Shown: piece after piece, positions 7,768 to 16,550 of the stretch
How the letters are laid out: the number at the start of each line of letters is the position of its first letter
Numbering within the stretch: the stretch's first letter is position 1
NCBI GenBank assembly: GCA_028708575.1
Contig: JAQVYQ010000002.1
Location: forward strand, 49,850-92,358
DNA: 42,509 nt
Reading direction: 5' to 3'
From: Tissierellia bacterium
GTDB lineage: Bacteria > Bacillota > Clostridia > Tissierellales > Tissierellaceae
The notes under the pieces: generated by a model
Database searches by the model: none
Told to the model about the DNA's origin: nothing
What the model saw: the letters and a program-made list of their open reading frames with translations, nothing else
Program-made: the position numbers and the translations under genes

Positions 7768-7797
7768 AAAGAAGTCTCGTATGAGACCCCTTTTTAG
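7768..7797 (-). terminator. Terminator after the aminotransferase gene
   Basis: On the minus strand GTCTC and GAGAC enclose an ATAC loop, extended by G-T and A-T pairs into a ~12-bp stem with a T-rich 3' side. It overlaps the stop codon of the gene ending at 7794. Confidence 0.7.
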
Positions 7798-8636
7798 ATC
7801 CAAAGATTTTTGCTTTCTTCTACATAATCTCTCATCATATCACTAAATCCATTATTTAAATCACTTATTAATTTGTTTCCTGTCGAAGGCAATTCTATAT
7901 TTCCTATTTTAGATATTGGTAATACATTAAGGCCAGTTCCTGATATGAAAGCACCTTCTAATTTTTCTAAATCATCCTTATGAATGGTTTCTTCGACAAT
8001 TTGTATATTTAATCTATTTGCTATTTTAAATATATGCTTTCTTGTGATCCCTAATAAAACTTCATCTGGAGGTGCTGTATATATTTTGTCTCCCTTTACA
8101 AAGTATGCATTAGATCTACTACCCTCTGGAATATACCCTTTTTTATTAATTATCAACGCTTCAAATGCGTCACTTTCTTTAATTTTGTGAGCTACATCCT
8201 CTTTAAAAGAAGTAACTAATATCTTTGCATTAGGGTTATTTCTTTCATACTCGTATAATATAGCTTTTATGCCATTTTCGTAATACGCTTTTGGTGGATA
8301 TAATGTCTCTATAAAGTATACTAAAAAAACATCTCCAATCCCATCTGCTTCTCCTGATAATAACTTTATATTTGAATTGCTTATTTCATTATGCAGTATG
8401 GTATCTTTTATAGACTTTCTAACTCTTTTTTCATCTAGGCATATACTATGATTTACTAATTTAGCAGATCTGAACATTCTCTCCAAATGATCTTCTAAAA
8501 ATATAGGAACTCCATCTACAACTCTTATAATTTCATATATAGGTGCTTTCGTTATTTTACTAAATATATCATCTTCCTTTACATATCTTACCTCACCATT
8601 TACTGCATAGAATTCATTAACTGCTTCAGCTTTCAT
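7794..8636 (-). CDS. Class IV (fold type IV) PLP aminotransferase
   Basis: A 280-residue protein of the BCAT / D-amino-acid transaminase / aminodeoxychorismate lyase family. Visible landmarks are YEIIRVVDGVPIFLEDHLERM near 34-54, a candidate PLP lysine at K151 in AHKIKES, the cofactor-phosphate segment EGSRSN at 171-176, GITRKHI near 200, and SGTG late in the protein. Members transfer or eliminate amino groups using pyridoxal phosphate. The sequence does not say whether the substrate is a branched-chain amino acid, a D-amino acid or aminodeoxychorismate. It starts 17 bases after the lipoprotein gene with a GGGGGG-type ribosome binding site, so the two are probably co-transcribed. Confidence 0.85.
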   Translation of the reverse strand: MKAEAVNEFYAVNGEVRYVKEDDIFSKITKAPIYEIIRVVDGVPIFLEDHLERMFRSAKLVNHSICLDEKRVRKSIKDTILHNEISNSNIKLLSGEADGIGDVFLVYFIETLYPPKAYYENGIKAILYEYERNNPNAKILVTSFKEDVAHKIKESDAFEALIINKKGYIPEGSRSNAYFVKGDKIYTAPPDEVLLGITRKHIFKIANRLNIQIVEETIHKDDLEKLEGAFISGTGLNVLPISKIGNIELPSTGNKLISDLNNGFSDMMRDYVEESKNLWI

Positions 8637-8653
8637 GTAATAAGTGCCCCCCT

Positions 8654-9565
8654 TTATTCTAATGCTTTTATGTTTTCAATTAGTACGTCTTTTTTTATCA
8701 TAAATAGCATCCTACTATTCTCATCTAAACTATCAATAAAATCTGTTAAAGCTAAATTTATTTTTTCTACTTTTACCTTTTCTTTTTCATCTTCTTTAAG
8801 CTTTAATCTAATGGTGTTAATATTCTCTTCTTTATTTTTTAAAGCCTTCTGTGCTCCTTCTAAATCGTTGATTGTTGCTCTAATATATCCTTGGTATGCT
8901 GCATATTTTAAGGCTGACACATCGCCGCCTATATCGTCTAAGTACAAATCATACATAGGTTTTAAATTCCTTAAAGCTTGACTCCCATAATCATAAATTC
9001 CAACGATATCTTTATCTTCTATTGCTTTTGTCATCTTATTAAATGCATTCTTAAAATTATCTCTTACTTCCTTAGTTGCTCCTTTTTTTTGAGATTCCGT
9101 TTCAAAAGAATTCCAATGTGGATGAATTTCATCTAGTTTATCATTAATAGTTTGCCAATTAGTATCTATTTCCTTTTGTTTCTTTTCCTCTAAACTTTCC
9201 TCTTGTTGTCCCTTTCCCTGTTGAGATTCTTGACCTCCTTGGTCCTGTCCTTGTTCATTACTGCCACCGCCTCCGCTACTATTAGAAGCTTTCCCTTGTT
9301 CACTTCCTTGTTGGCCTTGGCTATTACTACCTGGTTCACTTGCTTCAGGTTCTTCCTTTTCTTTTGGGTATTTTATTCCTGTTGCTAGTCGTTCAATATC
9401 TCCTAAAGTCTTGAATATGTCATCAATACCACCACTTAATTCTTTTAAACTGTCAGGAGCTTTATCCTCTATCTTAATCTCTTTTTGATTTTTCTCTCCA
9501 TTGCTACACCCAAACAATAATACTATTATTATAGCATAAATTATTGTCAATTTATTAATCTTCAA
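8654..9565 (-). CDS. Lipoprotein with low-complexity Ser/Gly/Gln linker
   Basis: The protein starts MKINKLTIIYA and has a hydrophobic stretch ending in the lipobox LLFGC, so it should be lipidated and held on the outer face of the membrane. A helical stretch is followed by a linker of about 60 residues rich in Gly, Ser, Gln and Glu, then a C-terminal helical domain of about 170 residues. I do not recognise that domain. I chose TTG at 9565 as the start: AGAGGTGA ends 5 bases upstream, whereas the longer GTG start at 9574 would overlap that site. The ribosome binding site lies in the 3' arm of the hairpin at 9564-9607. The next gene is the aminotransferase. Confidence 0.75.
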   Translation of the reverse strand: MKINKLTIIYAIIIVLLFGCSNGEKNQKEIKIEDKAPDSLKELSGGIDDIFKTLGDIERLATGIKYPKEKEEPEASEPGSNSQGQQGSEQGKASNSSGGGGSNEQGQDQGGQESQQGKGQQEESLEEKKQKEIDTNWQTINDKLDEIHPHWNSFETESQKKGATKEVRDNFKNAFNKMTKAIEDKDIVGIYDYGSQALRNLKPMYDLYLDDIGGDVSALKYAAYQGYIRATINDLEGAQKALKNKEENINTIRLKLKEDEKEKVKVEKINLALTDFIDSLDENSRMLFMIKKDVLIENIKALE

Positions 9566-9607
9566 AAAAATCACCTCTAGATTATTGTCTCCAGAGGTGA
9601 TTTTTTT
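9564..9607 (-). terminator. Terminator hairpin of cls that also sequesters the lipoprotein ribosome binding site
   Basis: Positions 9593-9607 and 9564-9578 are perfectly complementary over 15 bp around a 14-base loop; the minus-strand 3' side ends in seven Ts. It starts 5 bases after the cls stop codon. The AGAGGTGA of the next gene is part of the 3' arm, so folding would both end the cls transcript and block translation of read-through RNA. Confidence 0.7.
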
Positions 9608-9612
9608 ATCTA

Positions 9613-11076
9613 TTACAAAATCGGCGATAATAGTCTTGATATTGATTCTTTTAATTTAACTATACGAGGTCTATTTAAATACTCTTCAATAGTAATTTCC
9701 TTGCAATCTAGTAGATCTTTATTAAATTGTTCTGTAAGGTTTAAGTTTGTAATATCATCATATAAAAAAGCATTTACCTCAAAATTTAACTCAAAACTTC
9801 TTATATCTAAATTTGCAGTTCCCACTGAGGAAACAAATTCATCCATTATTAATACTTTTGAATGCAAGAATCCATTTTCGTACGTATAAAACTTGACCCC
9901 AGCTTGTAAAAGCTCTCCTATGTAGCTTAAACTAGCCCAATATACAAAAGGATGATCTGGTTTATTAGGTATAATTACCTTTACATCCACTCCAGCTAAA
10001 CCAGCTATTCTCAAGGCTTCAAAAATACTATCATCAGGAATGAAATATGGAGTTTGAATATACACCTTTTCTCTAGCCTGGGTAATCATTTTGAAATAAC
10101 CATCTTTAATACCCGGCCATTTAGAGTCTGGTCCACTTGTAACAATTTGAACTCCAACATTCCCAGGTGTTTTTTCTTCAGTATAGATATGGCTTTGATT
10201 GTTTCCAACTCCTTCTTTAGTAACAAACCGCCAATCTAGAAAAAATCTCCACTGTAAGGAACTAATGGCTGAGCCCTTAATTTTCATATGAGTATCTCGC
10301 CAGTATCCAAATTTCTTTTTATTAAGACCTAAATATTCATCTCCTACATTAAATCCACCTAAATATGCTTCTTTGCCATCTATAATTGTAATCTTTCTAT
10401 GATTCCTATAGTTTATTCTAATATTAATTACTGGTATTAATGGTGGCATAAAAATTGCCACTTGCCCACCAGCATCTATGAATGGCTTTAAAAACTTCTT
10501 TGTCAAAGTTCTACCACCCATACCATCGACCAAAAGCTTAACCTCTAGACCTTCATTTGCTTTTTGAATTAATGCATCTAGTACCTTTTTCCCTAAATCA
10601 TCATTTCTAAATATATAGTATTCCATATAAATATAGCTAGTCGCATTATTTATGCTTTCTAATAATGCAATAAACTTATCTTCCCCTGAGTAATAAATCT
10701 CTATGCTATTGTCTTGAGAAAAATATGCCTTATTGCTAACAAGATGCATGGTTATTAAATCATCATAATATGGATAATTAGGGTCTTTAAAAGTAAAATC
10801 ATCCTCTTCTATAACCTTAATCTGAACCTCAGCCAAAATATCAAAGTTGTTGTCTTCTTCTTCTTTTGATTTGAATTGTTTATGCTTTGATAAATCTTGG
10901 CCAAGAAATAAATATAGTAAAAAACCAAGTCCAGGTAAAAATAGTAAAACCATAAGCCATAGCCAAGTTGTTGTTGGATTTCTTCGCTCGAAAAAAACAA
11001 GCAATATAGCCAATAAAATATTTATCCATATTAAATTTTCACTTAACCAGATAAGAATGTCGACTATTTTTCCCAT
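9613..11076 (-). CDS. cls: Cardiolipin synthase (phospholipase D family)
   Basis: A 487-residue membrane enzyme that makes cardiolipin by joining two phosphatidylglycerols. Two N-terminal membrane spans (about 10-30 and 37-60) match the family's PLDNc region. Two HKD catalytic motifs follow: H226-K228-D233 in NHRKITIID and H405-K407-D412 in HSKVLIMD. Length is typical of Firmicute Cls. It starts 15 bases after typA with an AGGGGGAT ribosome binding site overlapping the typA end, so the two are probably co-transcribed. The strong hairpin after the stop separates it from the lipoprotein gene. Confidence 0.95.
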   Translation of the reverse strand: MGKIVDILIWLSENLIWINILLAILLVFFERRNPTTTWLWLMVLLFLPGLGFLLYLFLGQDLSKHKQFKSKEEEDNNFDILAEVQIKVIEEDDFTFKDPNYPYYDDLITMHLVSNKAYFSQDNSIEIYYSGEDKFIALLESINNATSYIYMEYYIFRNDDLGKKVLDALIQKANEGLEVKLLVDGMGGRTLTKKFLKPFIDAGGQVAIFMPPLIPVINIRINYRNHRKITIIDGKEAYLGGFNVGDEYLGLNKKKFGYWRDTHMKIKGSAISSLQWRFFLDWRFVTKEGVGNNQSHIYTEEKTPGNVGVQIVTSGPDSKWPGIKDGYFKMITQAREKVYIQTPYFIPDDSIFEALRIAGLAGVDVKVIIPNKPDHPFVYWASLSYIGELLQAGVKFYTYENGFLHSKVLIMDEFVSSVGTANLDIRSFELNFEVNAFLYDDITNLNLTEQFNKDLLDCKEITIEEYLNRPRIVKLKESISRLLSPIL

Positions 11077-11091
11077 TGAATCCCCCTATTT

Positions 11092-12918
11092 TTACTTGTT
11101 CTTTTTGGATTTATACCTCTGATTAGAATCAAGAATTCTCTTTCTTAATCTATAATTTAAAGGTGTAACTTCAATAAGTTCATCATCTTCTATGAATTCT
11201 AGTGCCTCTTCAAGTGACATATCTTTAGGTGGTGATAATCTTAAGGCTTCATCTGAACCAGATGCTCTAACATTAGATTGGGCTTTCTTTTTAATTACAT
11301 TAACTTCAATATCCTGACCTTTTGGGTTGGAGCCAATAACCATTCCCTTATAAACCTGTACCCCTGGTCCAGCGAATAGTATCCCTCTTTCCTGAGCTGC
11401 ATGTAGTCCATATGCTGTAGTTTCACCTGTTTCAAAGACTATTAATGAACCATCATTTCTCTTAGGAATATCCCCTTTATAAGGTGCATAACCATCAAAT
11501 GTTGAGTTCATTATCCCATTGCCTTTTGTATCTGTCAAAAACTCTTGCCTATATCCTATTAGGCCTCTTGCTGGAATAGAAAATACTATCCTAGCATATC
11601 CACTATTAGCTTCAGACATGCTGATTAGTTCCCCTTTTCTTTGACCTAATTTATCTATAACAGTTCCTATGAAATCAGTGGATACGTCAATACTAACTTT
11701 CTCCATAGGTTCATATTTCTTGCCTTCTTCATATTTATATAATACTTCTGGCTTTGATATTTGAAATTCATATCCTTCTCTTCTCATGTTTTCTATTAAT
11801 ACGGATAAATGTAATTCCCCTCTACCTGATACTTTAAAGGAATCTGTTGAATCTCCTTCTTCTACTCTTAATGACACATCTGTTTGAAGTTCTCTATATA
11901 ATCTAGCTCTAATTTGTCTAGATGTTACATATTTTCCTTCTCTTCCGGCAAATTCACTATCGTTAACAGAAAATGTCATGGCAAGAGTTGGCTCAGATAT
12001 TTTTACAAATGGAAGAGGCTCTGGATTGTCTGTTGGACATATTGTATCTCCAATATGGATATCCTCAATCCCAGTTATTGCTATTATGCTTCCCATTTTT
12101 GCTTCATCAACTTCAACTCTGTTTAAACCTTCAAACTCATATAACTTGCTGATTTTTACTTTTCCTTCTTTTTCTGGGTTTAGTATGTTAACTAATACCC
12201 CATCCTGTCCTTCTCTAATCGTACCTCTATCTATTTTCCCAATACCAATTCTACCTACATAATCATTGTAATCTATAGTTGAAATTAATACTTGTAACGG
12301 TTGATCAGCATCTCCCTCAGGCGCTGGTATATACTCTAAAACTGTTTCAAATAATGGCTCCATAGTTTCACCCATTTGATTAAAGTCTAAGCCAGCCTTA
12401 CCTTCCTTAGCTGATGCGTATATGAATGGACATTCTAACTGACTTTCATTAGCACCTAAATCTATGAATAGGTCTAATATTTCATCAATCACTTCTTCCG
12501 GCCTAGCTTCAGGTCTATCGATTTTGTTTATACATACAATTACCGGTAATTCAATCTCTAATGCCTTTTTTAAAACAAATTTTGTTTGTGGCATTGGACC
12601 TTCAAAAGCATCTACTAATAGTACAACTCCATTTACCATTTTTAGCACTCGTTCTACTTCTCCACCAAAATCAGCATGGCCTGGAGTATCAATTATATTG
12701 ATTTTAGTACCTTTATAATTAACAGCAGTATTCTTTGATAGTATAGTTATTCCACGTTCTTTTTCTATATCATTTGAATCCATAACTCTATCTTGAACTA
12801 CTTGATTAGCTCTAAAAATACCTGATTGCTTTAGCAAACTATCAACTAATGTAGTTTTACCATGATCTACATGGGCTATAATAGCAACATTTCTTACATC
12901 ATTTCTCTTAATATTCAT
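11092..12918 (-). CDS. typA: Translational GTPase TypA/BipA
   Basis: A ribosome-binding GTPase of the EF-G/LepA class needed for ribosome assembly and growth under stress or cold. Visible are G1 AHVDHGKTT near the N-terminus, the DIEKERGITI switch I segment, G3 DTPGHADFGGEVERV, G4 NKIDRPEARP and the BipA-type C-terminal domain with GYAPYKGDIP. I chose ATG 12918 because AAGGG lies about 8 bases upstream; ATG 12924 would sit almost on the ribosome binding site. The product is 608 residues, normal for the family. cls follows 15 bases downstream, and a promoter is predicted at 12959-12986. Confidence 0.97.
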   Translation of the reverse strand: MNIKRNDVRNVAIIAHVDHGKTTLVDSLLKQSGIFRANQVVQDRVMDSNDIEKERGITILSKNTAVNYKGTKINIIDTPGHADFGGEVERVLKMVNGVVLLVDAFEGPMPQTKFVLKKALEIELPVIVCINKIDRPEARPEEVIDEILDLFIDLGANESQLECPFIYASAKEGKAGLDFNQMGETMEPLFETVLEYIPAPEGDADQPLQVLISTIDYNDYVGRIGIGKIDRGTIREGQDGVLVNILNPEKEGKVKISKLYEFEGLNRVEVDEAKMGSIIAITGIEDIHIGDTICPTDNPEPLPFVKISEPTLAMTFSVNDSEFAGREGKYVTSRQIRARLYRELQTDVSLRVEEGDSTDSFKVSGRGELHLSVLIENMRREGYEFQISKPEVLYKYEEGKKYEPMEKVSIDVSTDFIGTVIDKLGQRKGELISMSEANSGYARIVFSIPARGLIGYRQEFLTDTKGNGIMNSTFDGYAPYKGDIPKRNDGSLIVFETGETTAYGLHAAQERGILFAGPGVQVYKGMVIGSNPKGQDIEVNVIKKKAQSNVRASGSDEALRLSPPKDMSLEEALEFIEDDELIEVTPLNYRLRKRILDSNQRYKSKKNK

Positions 12919-12958
12919 AAACATATCCCTTCTTGTATAAAATTGCTTTAACTTATTT

Positions 12959-12986
12959 ATTTTATCATACTTTTCCCATAATACAA
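12959..12986 (-). promoter_or_regulatory. Candidate promoter of typA
   Basis: TTGTAT (12981-12986, minus strand), a 16-base spacer and TAAAAT (12959-12964), about 40 bases before the start codon. It is a moderate match to sigma-A consensus. Confidence 0.5.
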
Positions 12987-12994
12987 ATAAATAT

Positions 12995-13020
12995 TAAAGG
13001 CGATCTTTTGATCGCCTTTA
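12995..13020 (-). terminator. Terminator after the YcdB/SLH gene
   Basis: TAAAGGCGATC (12995-13005) and its exact complement (13010-13020) enclose TTTT. The 11-bp stem extends into flanking AT pairs. It follows the stop at 13036 on the minus strand and ends that transcript before the typA promoter. Confidence 0.8.
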
Positions 13021-13035
13021 TATTAATATTTAATT

Positions 13036-15141
13036 TTAGTTAAACATATATTTGTATATTATTGATGCTGCATCTTCTCGTCTTAATTCTGCTTTCGGCT
13101 TTATTTCTCCTGAACCATCACCATTTATTATTCCAAATCCATAGGCAATATTTATATAACCTTCAAGACCTGATGAAACATCATCACTATCTTGAAAAAT
13201 ACTAGCATATATGCCTGAAATCTCTGCTATTTTTTCAAAATTCATAGTTCTTATAACGTATTTAATAGCTTCTTCTTTTGTTACTATAGTATCAGGTGAT
13301 TTTTCACTTTCACTTATTATTCTTAAATTTCTTAGTTCTTCATAGATTGTATCTATATCTTCTTCTGTTTCTAATCTATAAGAATTCATGGATTTAAACA
13401 AAAGATAAGCAAAATCTTTTTGCCTTATTTTTTCCTTTGGTTTAAACTTAGAGGAATTAAAACCGACACCATATTGAGATAAAGTTTTAATTTTATCCTT
13501 GGCATATGATTTATCTATATCATCATATGACAAGGAATTATTCTTCTTATAAGGCTTTCCTGAATTAGCATCTAGTATTTCACCTGAATTAGCATCTATA
13601 TTTAATGGTAATTTATTATCTACTGCATATACTAATTTTATCTCCTGATTTTCACCATCAGGTTTATCATAATCATAAACAATTGTATACTTTAGGTCAT
13701 ATCCTATTGTATTAAATACTATATCATATGCTCTATCAAATCCTATTACCTCTCCTTTTGGCGGAAACTCTCCATTATACCATTCATACATATAGGCTTC
13801 TATTTCCTTATTAACAGCATCCACTGTTACTGTAATAGAATCGGATTTTACAAATATATCATCTATCTTTCTAGCAAATATAAAATAATAGTTTTGTTGA
13901 TTTTCATTTAGATTCTGTTCAGAAAATTCTATCTCATCTATTTTATTAGGCTGAATTTCTTTTACATATTCTTTAGCAAGCTCTAAAGATTCAGCTTTTG
14001 TCAATTGTGGTTGCTTATTAGAAATAATATTATCATTCTTATAAAAGCTTAATAGCTCTAATGTCTTTGCATTTAGTGATATATTAATATCCCAATAATT
14101 GTTGTCTACTTTCTTTTCAAAGTATAAAGACCAAATATATTGCTCTGGGTTATTGTAATCAGAATATAGATTTTTGTTGTTAAGTTTATATTCTGTATTG
14201 ATACCTAAAATTTTTCTAGCTTCTGCTTCGACTTTCTTTATATCTATAATTCCACTTAACTTTTCAATTTCTTTTCTTTCTTCAGGGCTTATGGTTTCAG
14301 ACTCTTTAAGGTCTAGACTTCCACTAGCTGCATCTTGATCCATACCATAGTATGGTCCATAGTAAATAATATTAGTAACTTCTCCAGTAAAAGCATCAAT
14401 GGCTTTATAATCATCCATTGATGAGTATACTAAATAATGTTTTGTTTCTTGTCCACTTGTATCCAAAGGTCTATGTCCATATGTTGTTTTGTATACTAAG
14501 TCTAGACCAATACTGTCCACATATGCTTTTTTCCCTTCATCAATTGATAGGATACCATCAGGAATAGGAAATGCCATATCTCTTTCCCAATCTGAATTGA
14601 AGTTCATTATTTGGCCTGTATATTTATTTACGCTTATGCTTACTGAGTTATCAACAAAAGGTATTCCATTTACAACTCTTTTAAAAGATAATCTATATTC
14701 ATTGTCAAATGTACTTAATGGTGAATTGTCTTCTACAAGCTCTATTTCCTTATAAATACTTTTATCAATCTTTCCTATAAACTCCATTGCAAGTTTTATA
14801 GCTTCTTCTTTAGTATAATTTGATACTTTTGTTTCACTTTCTTTGTAGATAGGGCTATATTTATTGTAGTTTATAATGTTCCCTAATGAATCAGTAGTAA
14901 CACTAATACTATCCAGTCTTGAATTAGAATCAGACCAATTCATATAAAAAAACAGTGTGTCCCCCCCTGAGCTGATATTGGAATCAAATGTGTCATAATC
15001 ATCTCCTATGTCAAATAAATCTTTTACCTTTAAGACAGATGCCTCCAATTGTTTATCTACTGCGGCTTCTCCGAATGCATTGATGTTTGTTCCACTAATT
15101 ACTATTAAAGCAACAAGACAAATAATAAAATATTTTTTCAT
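13036..15141 (-). CDS. Secreted surface protein with YcdB/YcdC-like repeats and C-terminal SLH region
   Basis: A 701-residue exported protein. Residues 1-24 are a signal peptide (MKKYFIICLVALIVISG). Two related regions (about 110-290 and 380-530) carry the pattern of a KEEA or KAES helix, then a hydrophobic strand, then N-x-x-T/S-G-x-I/E. This resembles YcdB/YcdC (PepSY-like) repeats. The last ~164 residues have three S-layer-homology-like segments, the clearest ending INIAYGFGIINGDGSG then LRREDAASIIYKYM. SLH domains hold proteins to the cell wall through pyruvylated polymers. PepSY-like domains often inhibit or hold peptidases; a role here is inferred. The ATG has a GGGGGGAG ribosome binding site. 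The ATPase gene ends 60 bases upstream. Confidence 0.8.
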   Translation of the reverse strand: MKKYFIICLVALIVISGTNINAFGEAAVDKQLEASVLKVKDLFDIGDDYDTFDSNISSGGDTLFFYMNWSDSNSRLDSISVTTDSLGNIINYNKYSPIYKESETKVSNYTKEEAIKLAMEFIGKIDKSIYKEIELVEDNSPLSTFDNEYRLSFKRVVNGIPFVDNSVSISVNKYTGQIMNFNSDWERDMAFPIPDGILSIDEGKKAYVDSIGLDLVYKTTYGHRPLDTSGQETKHYLVYSSMDDYKAIDAFTGEVTNIIYYGPYYGMDQDAASGSLDLKESETISPEERKEIEKLSGIIDIKKVEAEARKILGINTEYKLNNKNLYSDYNNPEQYIWSLYFEKKVDNNYWDINISLNAKTLELLSFYKNDNIISNKQPQLTKAESLELAKEYVKEIQPNKIDEIEFSEQNLNENQQNYYFIFARKIDDIFVKSDSITVTVDAVNKEIEAYMYEWYNGEFPPKGEVIGFDRAYDIVFNTIGYDLKYTIVYDYDKPDGENQEIKLVYAVDNKLPLNIDANSGEILDANSGKPYKKNNSLSYDDIDKSYAKDKIKTLSQYGVGFNSSKFKPKEKIRQKDFAYLLFKSMNSYRLETEEDIDTIYEELRNLRIISESEKSPDTIVTKEEAIKYVIRTMNFEKIAEISGIYASIFQDSDDVSSGLEGYINIAYGFGIINGDGSGEIKPKAELRREDAASIIYKYMFN

Positions 15142-15201
15142 TATAACTCCCCCCTAGTTTTAGCTTAATAAAATCGTTTGCTTATTATGCATGAAAGGAA
15201 C

Positions 15202-15594
15202 TCACCTGGCTAAATGCTTTACTGAAATTACTTTGTTATTTTCCACATGAAACTCATCTGATAGTCCATTAACGAGAACTAATCCTCTTCCACAAGTTTT
15301 TAAATCCTTAGGGTCATAGGAGCAGAAGTCATAATCTATACCTTTGCCTTCATCTTCTACTTCTATTCTCAATTTATCATCAATCATTTCCAAAGTTAAA
15401 CTTACGCACTTTGACATCATAGAATCATTGCCATGAAGAGCTCCATTTACAATAAGTTCGTTTAGTATGAGTTTGACATCAAACATCACGTCACCGTCAT
15501 CAATATATACTTCTAAGTTCTTTATGGTTTTATCTATAAATTTCTTGATTGTATATAAATCACTACAAACCGTCCCCTTATAGAAATATGTCAT
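15202..15594 (-). CDS. Small GHKL ATP-binding protein, RsbW/SpoIIAB-like
   Basis: A 130-residue stand-alone histidine-kinase-type ATPase domain. The N-box is LNELIVNGALHGND with E46 and N50, the G1 box is VEDEGKGID, and the G2 region is GRGLVLVNGL. There is no dimerisation/phosphoacceptor His domain. This is the shape of anti-sigma factor kinases such as RsbW and SpoIIAB, which bind a sigma factor and phosphorylate an antagonist. No sigma factor or STAS antagonist gene lies next to it, so the partner is unknown. The ribosome binding site is weak (GGATGTGATG). The SLH protein gene follows 60 bases downstream and could be co-transcribed. Confidence 0.75.
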   Translation of the reverse strand: MTYFYKGTVCSDLYTIKKFIDKTIKNLEVYIDDGDVMFDVKLILNELIVNGALHGNDSMMSKCVSLTLEMIDDKLRIEVEDEGKGIDYDFCSYDPKDLKTCGRGLVLVNGLSDEFHVENNKVISVKHLAR

Positions 15595-15772
15595 ATCATC
15601 ACATCCATTATCTATATTATCACAATAGTTTTACCCCATATGTAATACAATTAATCTCAATTTTTTAACTTATTGCATCAAAAAAATGAAATAAACTCTA
15701 TTTTTGGTTTTAATACTATATTTTTGGGTAAAATTATTTTAATGTATTTGAAATATGAAAGGAGAATGTATT

Positions 15773-15931
15773 ATGGATAAATATGTTTGCGGTCCATGTG
15801 GTTGGGTTTATGACCCTGCTGAAGGAGATCCTGATGGTGGTATTGAACCAGGTGTAGCTTTCGAAGATTTACCAGAAGATTGGGTATGCCCAGTTTGTGG
15901 TGCAACTAAAGATCTGTTTGAAAAAGAATAA
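15773..15931 (+). CDS. Rubredoxin
   Basis: A 52-residue one-iron electron carrier. C6-x2-C9 in YVCGPCGW and C39-x2-C42 in WVCPVCGA bind a single Fe(SCys)4 centre; the aromatic and acidic residues between them are typical. In anaerobes rubredoxin passes electrons to rubrerythrin, superoxide reductase or flavodiiron proteins; a rubrerythrin gene lies at 40121. AAAGGAGAA precedes the ATG with good spacing. It is one of the few plus-strand genes here, alone between a convergent engB and the divergent RsbW-like gene. Confidence 0.97.
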   Translation: MDKYVCGPCGWVYDPAEGDPDGGIEPGVAFEDLPEDWVCPVCGATKDLFEKE

Positions 15932-15937
15932 ATGCAT

Positions 15938-15966
15938 AAAGACCAGTTTAATACTGGTCTTTTGTT
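15938..15966. terminator. Shared terminator of rubredoxin and engB
   Basis: AAAGACCAGT (15938-15947) pairs with ACTGGTCTTT (15953-15962) around TTAAT, with T-rich flanks. It follows the rubredoxin stop by 6 bases, and the engB stop codon lies in its loop and 3' arm, so it can end both convergent transcripts. Confidence 0.85.
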
Positions 15967-16550
15967 TTGTTTAAAGCAGGCATAAATATGCTCCAAATCT
16001 TTTCTGCATTCATCTTATTTTCAGAAGAATATGGTATGACTAAATCCACATCTTTAATTTCTAGTTTCTGTCTTATTATTTTAGTGCTTTTCTGCCAATT
16101 ACCCTTAGAAATTTTATCAGCCTTTGTGGCTACTACAATTCCCTTATACCCCATTGATATTATCCAATCATACATCATCTTGTCTTGACTAGTAGGCTCA
16201 TGTCTAATATCTACAATTAGCACTATTTCCGATAAGTTTTCCCTAGATTCTAAATATGTATTAATAATTTTTGCCCATTTCTCTTTTTCCTTTACTGATG
16301 CTACAGCATAGCCGTATCCTGGTAAATCTACAAATCTAAAAGAATCATTTATTATATAAAAATTTATAGTTCGAGTCTTTCCAGGTTTTCCACTTATTCT
16401 TGCTAAATTTTTTCTGTTTATCATTGAATTGATAAATGATGATTTACCTACATTAGACCTGCCAGCAAATGCTATCTCTGGCAGATCATCTTTAGGATAT
16501 TGTTCTGGTAATGCAGCTATCTGTTGAAGGTCCGATTTAATAATCTTCAT
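15948..16550 (-). CDS. engB: Ribosome biogenesis GTP-binding protein EngB/YsxC
   Basis: A GTPase needed for late assembly of the 50S ribosomal subunit. It shows the G1 box GRSNVGKSSF, the segment KPGKTRTINFY, G3 DLPGYGYA and G4 TKADK, in a protein of 200 residues as expected. I chose ATG 16550: AGAAGG lies 9 bases upstream, and the product then begins [19 protein letters not shown], like Bacillus YsxC. The ATG at 16559 touches the ribosome binding site. The gene overlaps the end of lon by 14 bases, so the two are translationally linked; a lon-engB pair is common in Firmicutes. Confidence 0.96.
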   Translation of the reverse strand: MKIIKSDLQQIAALPEQYPKDDLPEIAFAGRSNVGKSSFINSMINRKNLARISGKPGKTRTINFYIINDSFRFVDLPGYGYAVASVKEKEKWAKIINTYLESRENLSEIVLIVDIRHEPTSQDKMMYDWIISMGYKGIVVATKADKISKGNWQKSTKIIRQKLEIKDVDLVIPYSSENKMNAEKIWSIFMPALNKTKDQY

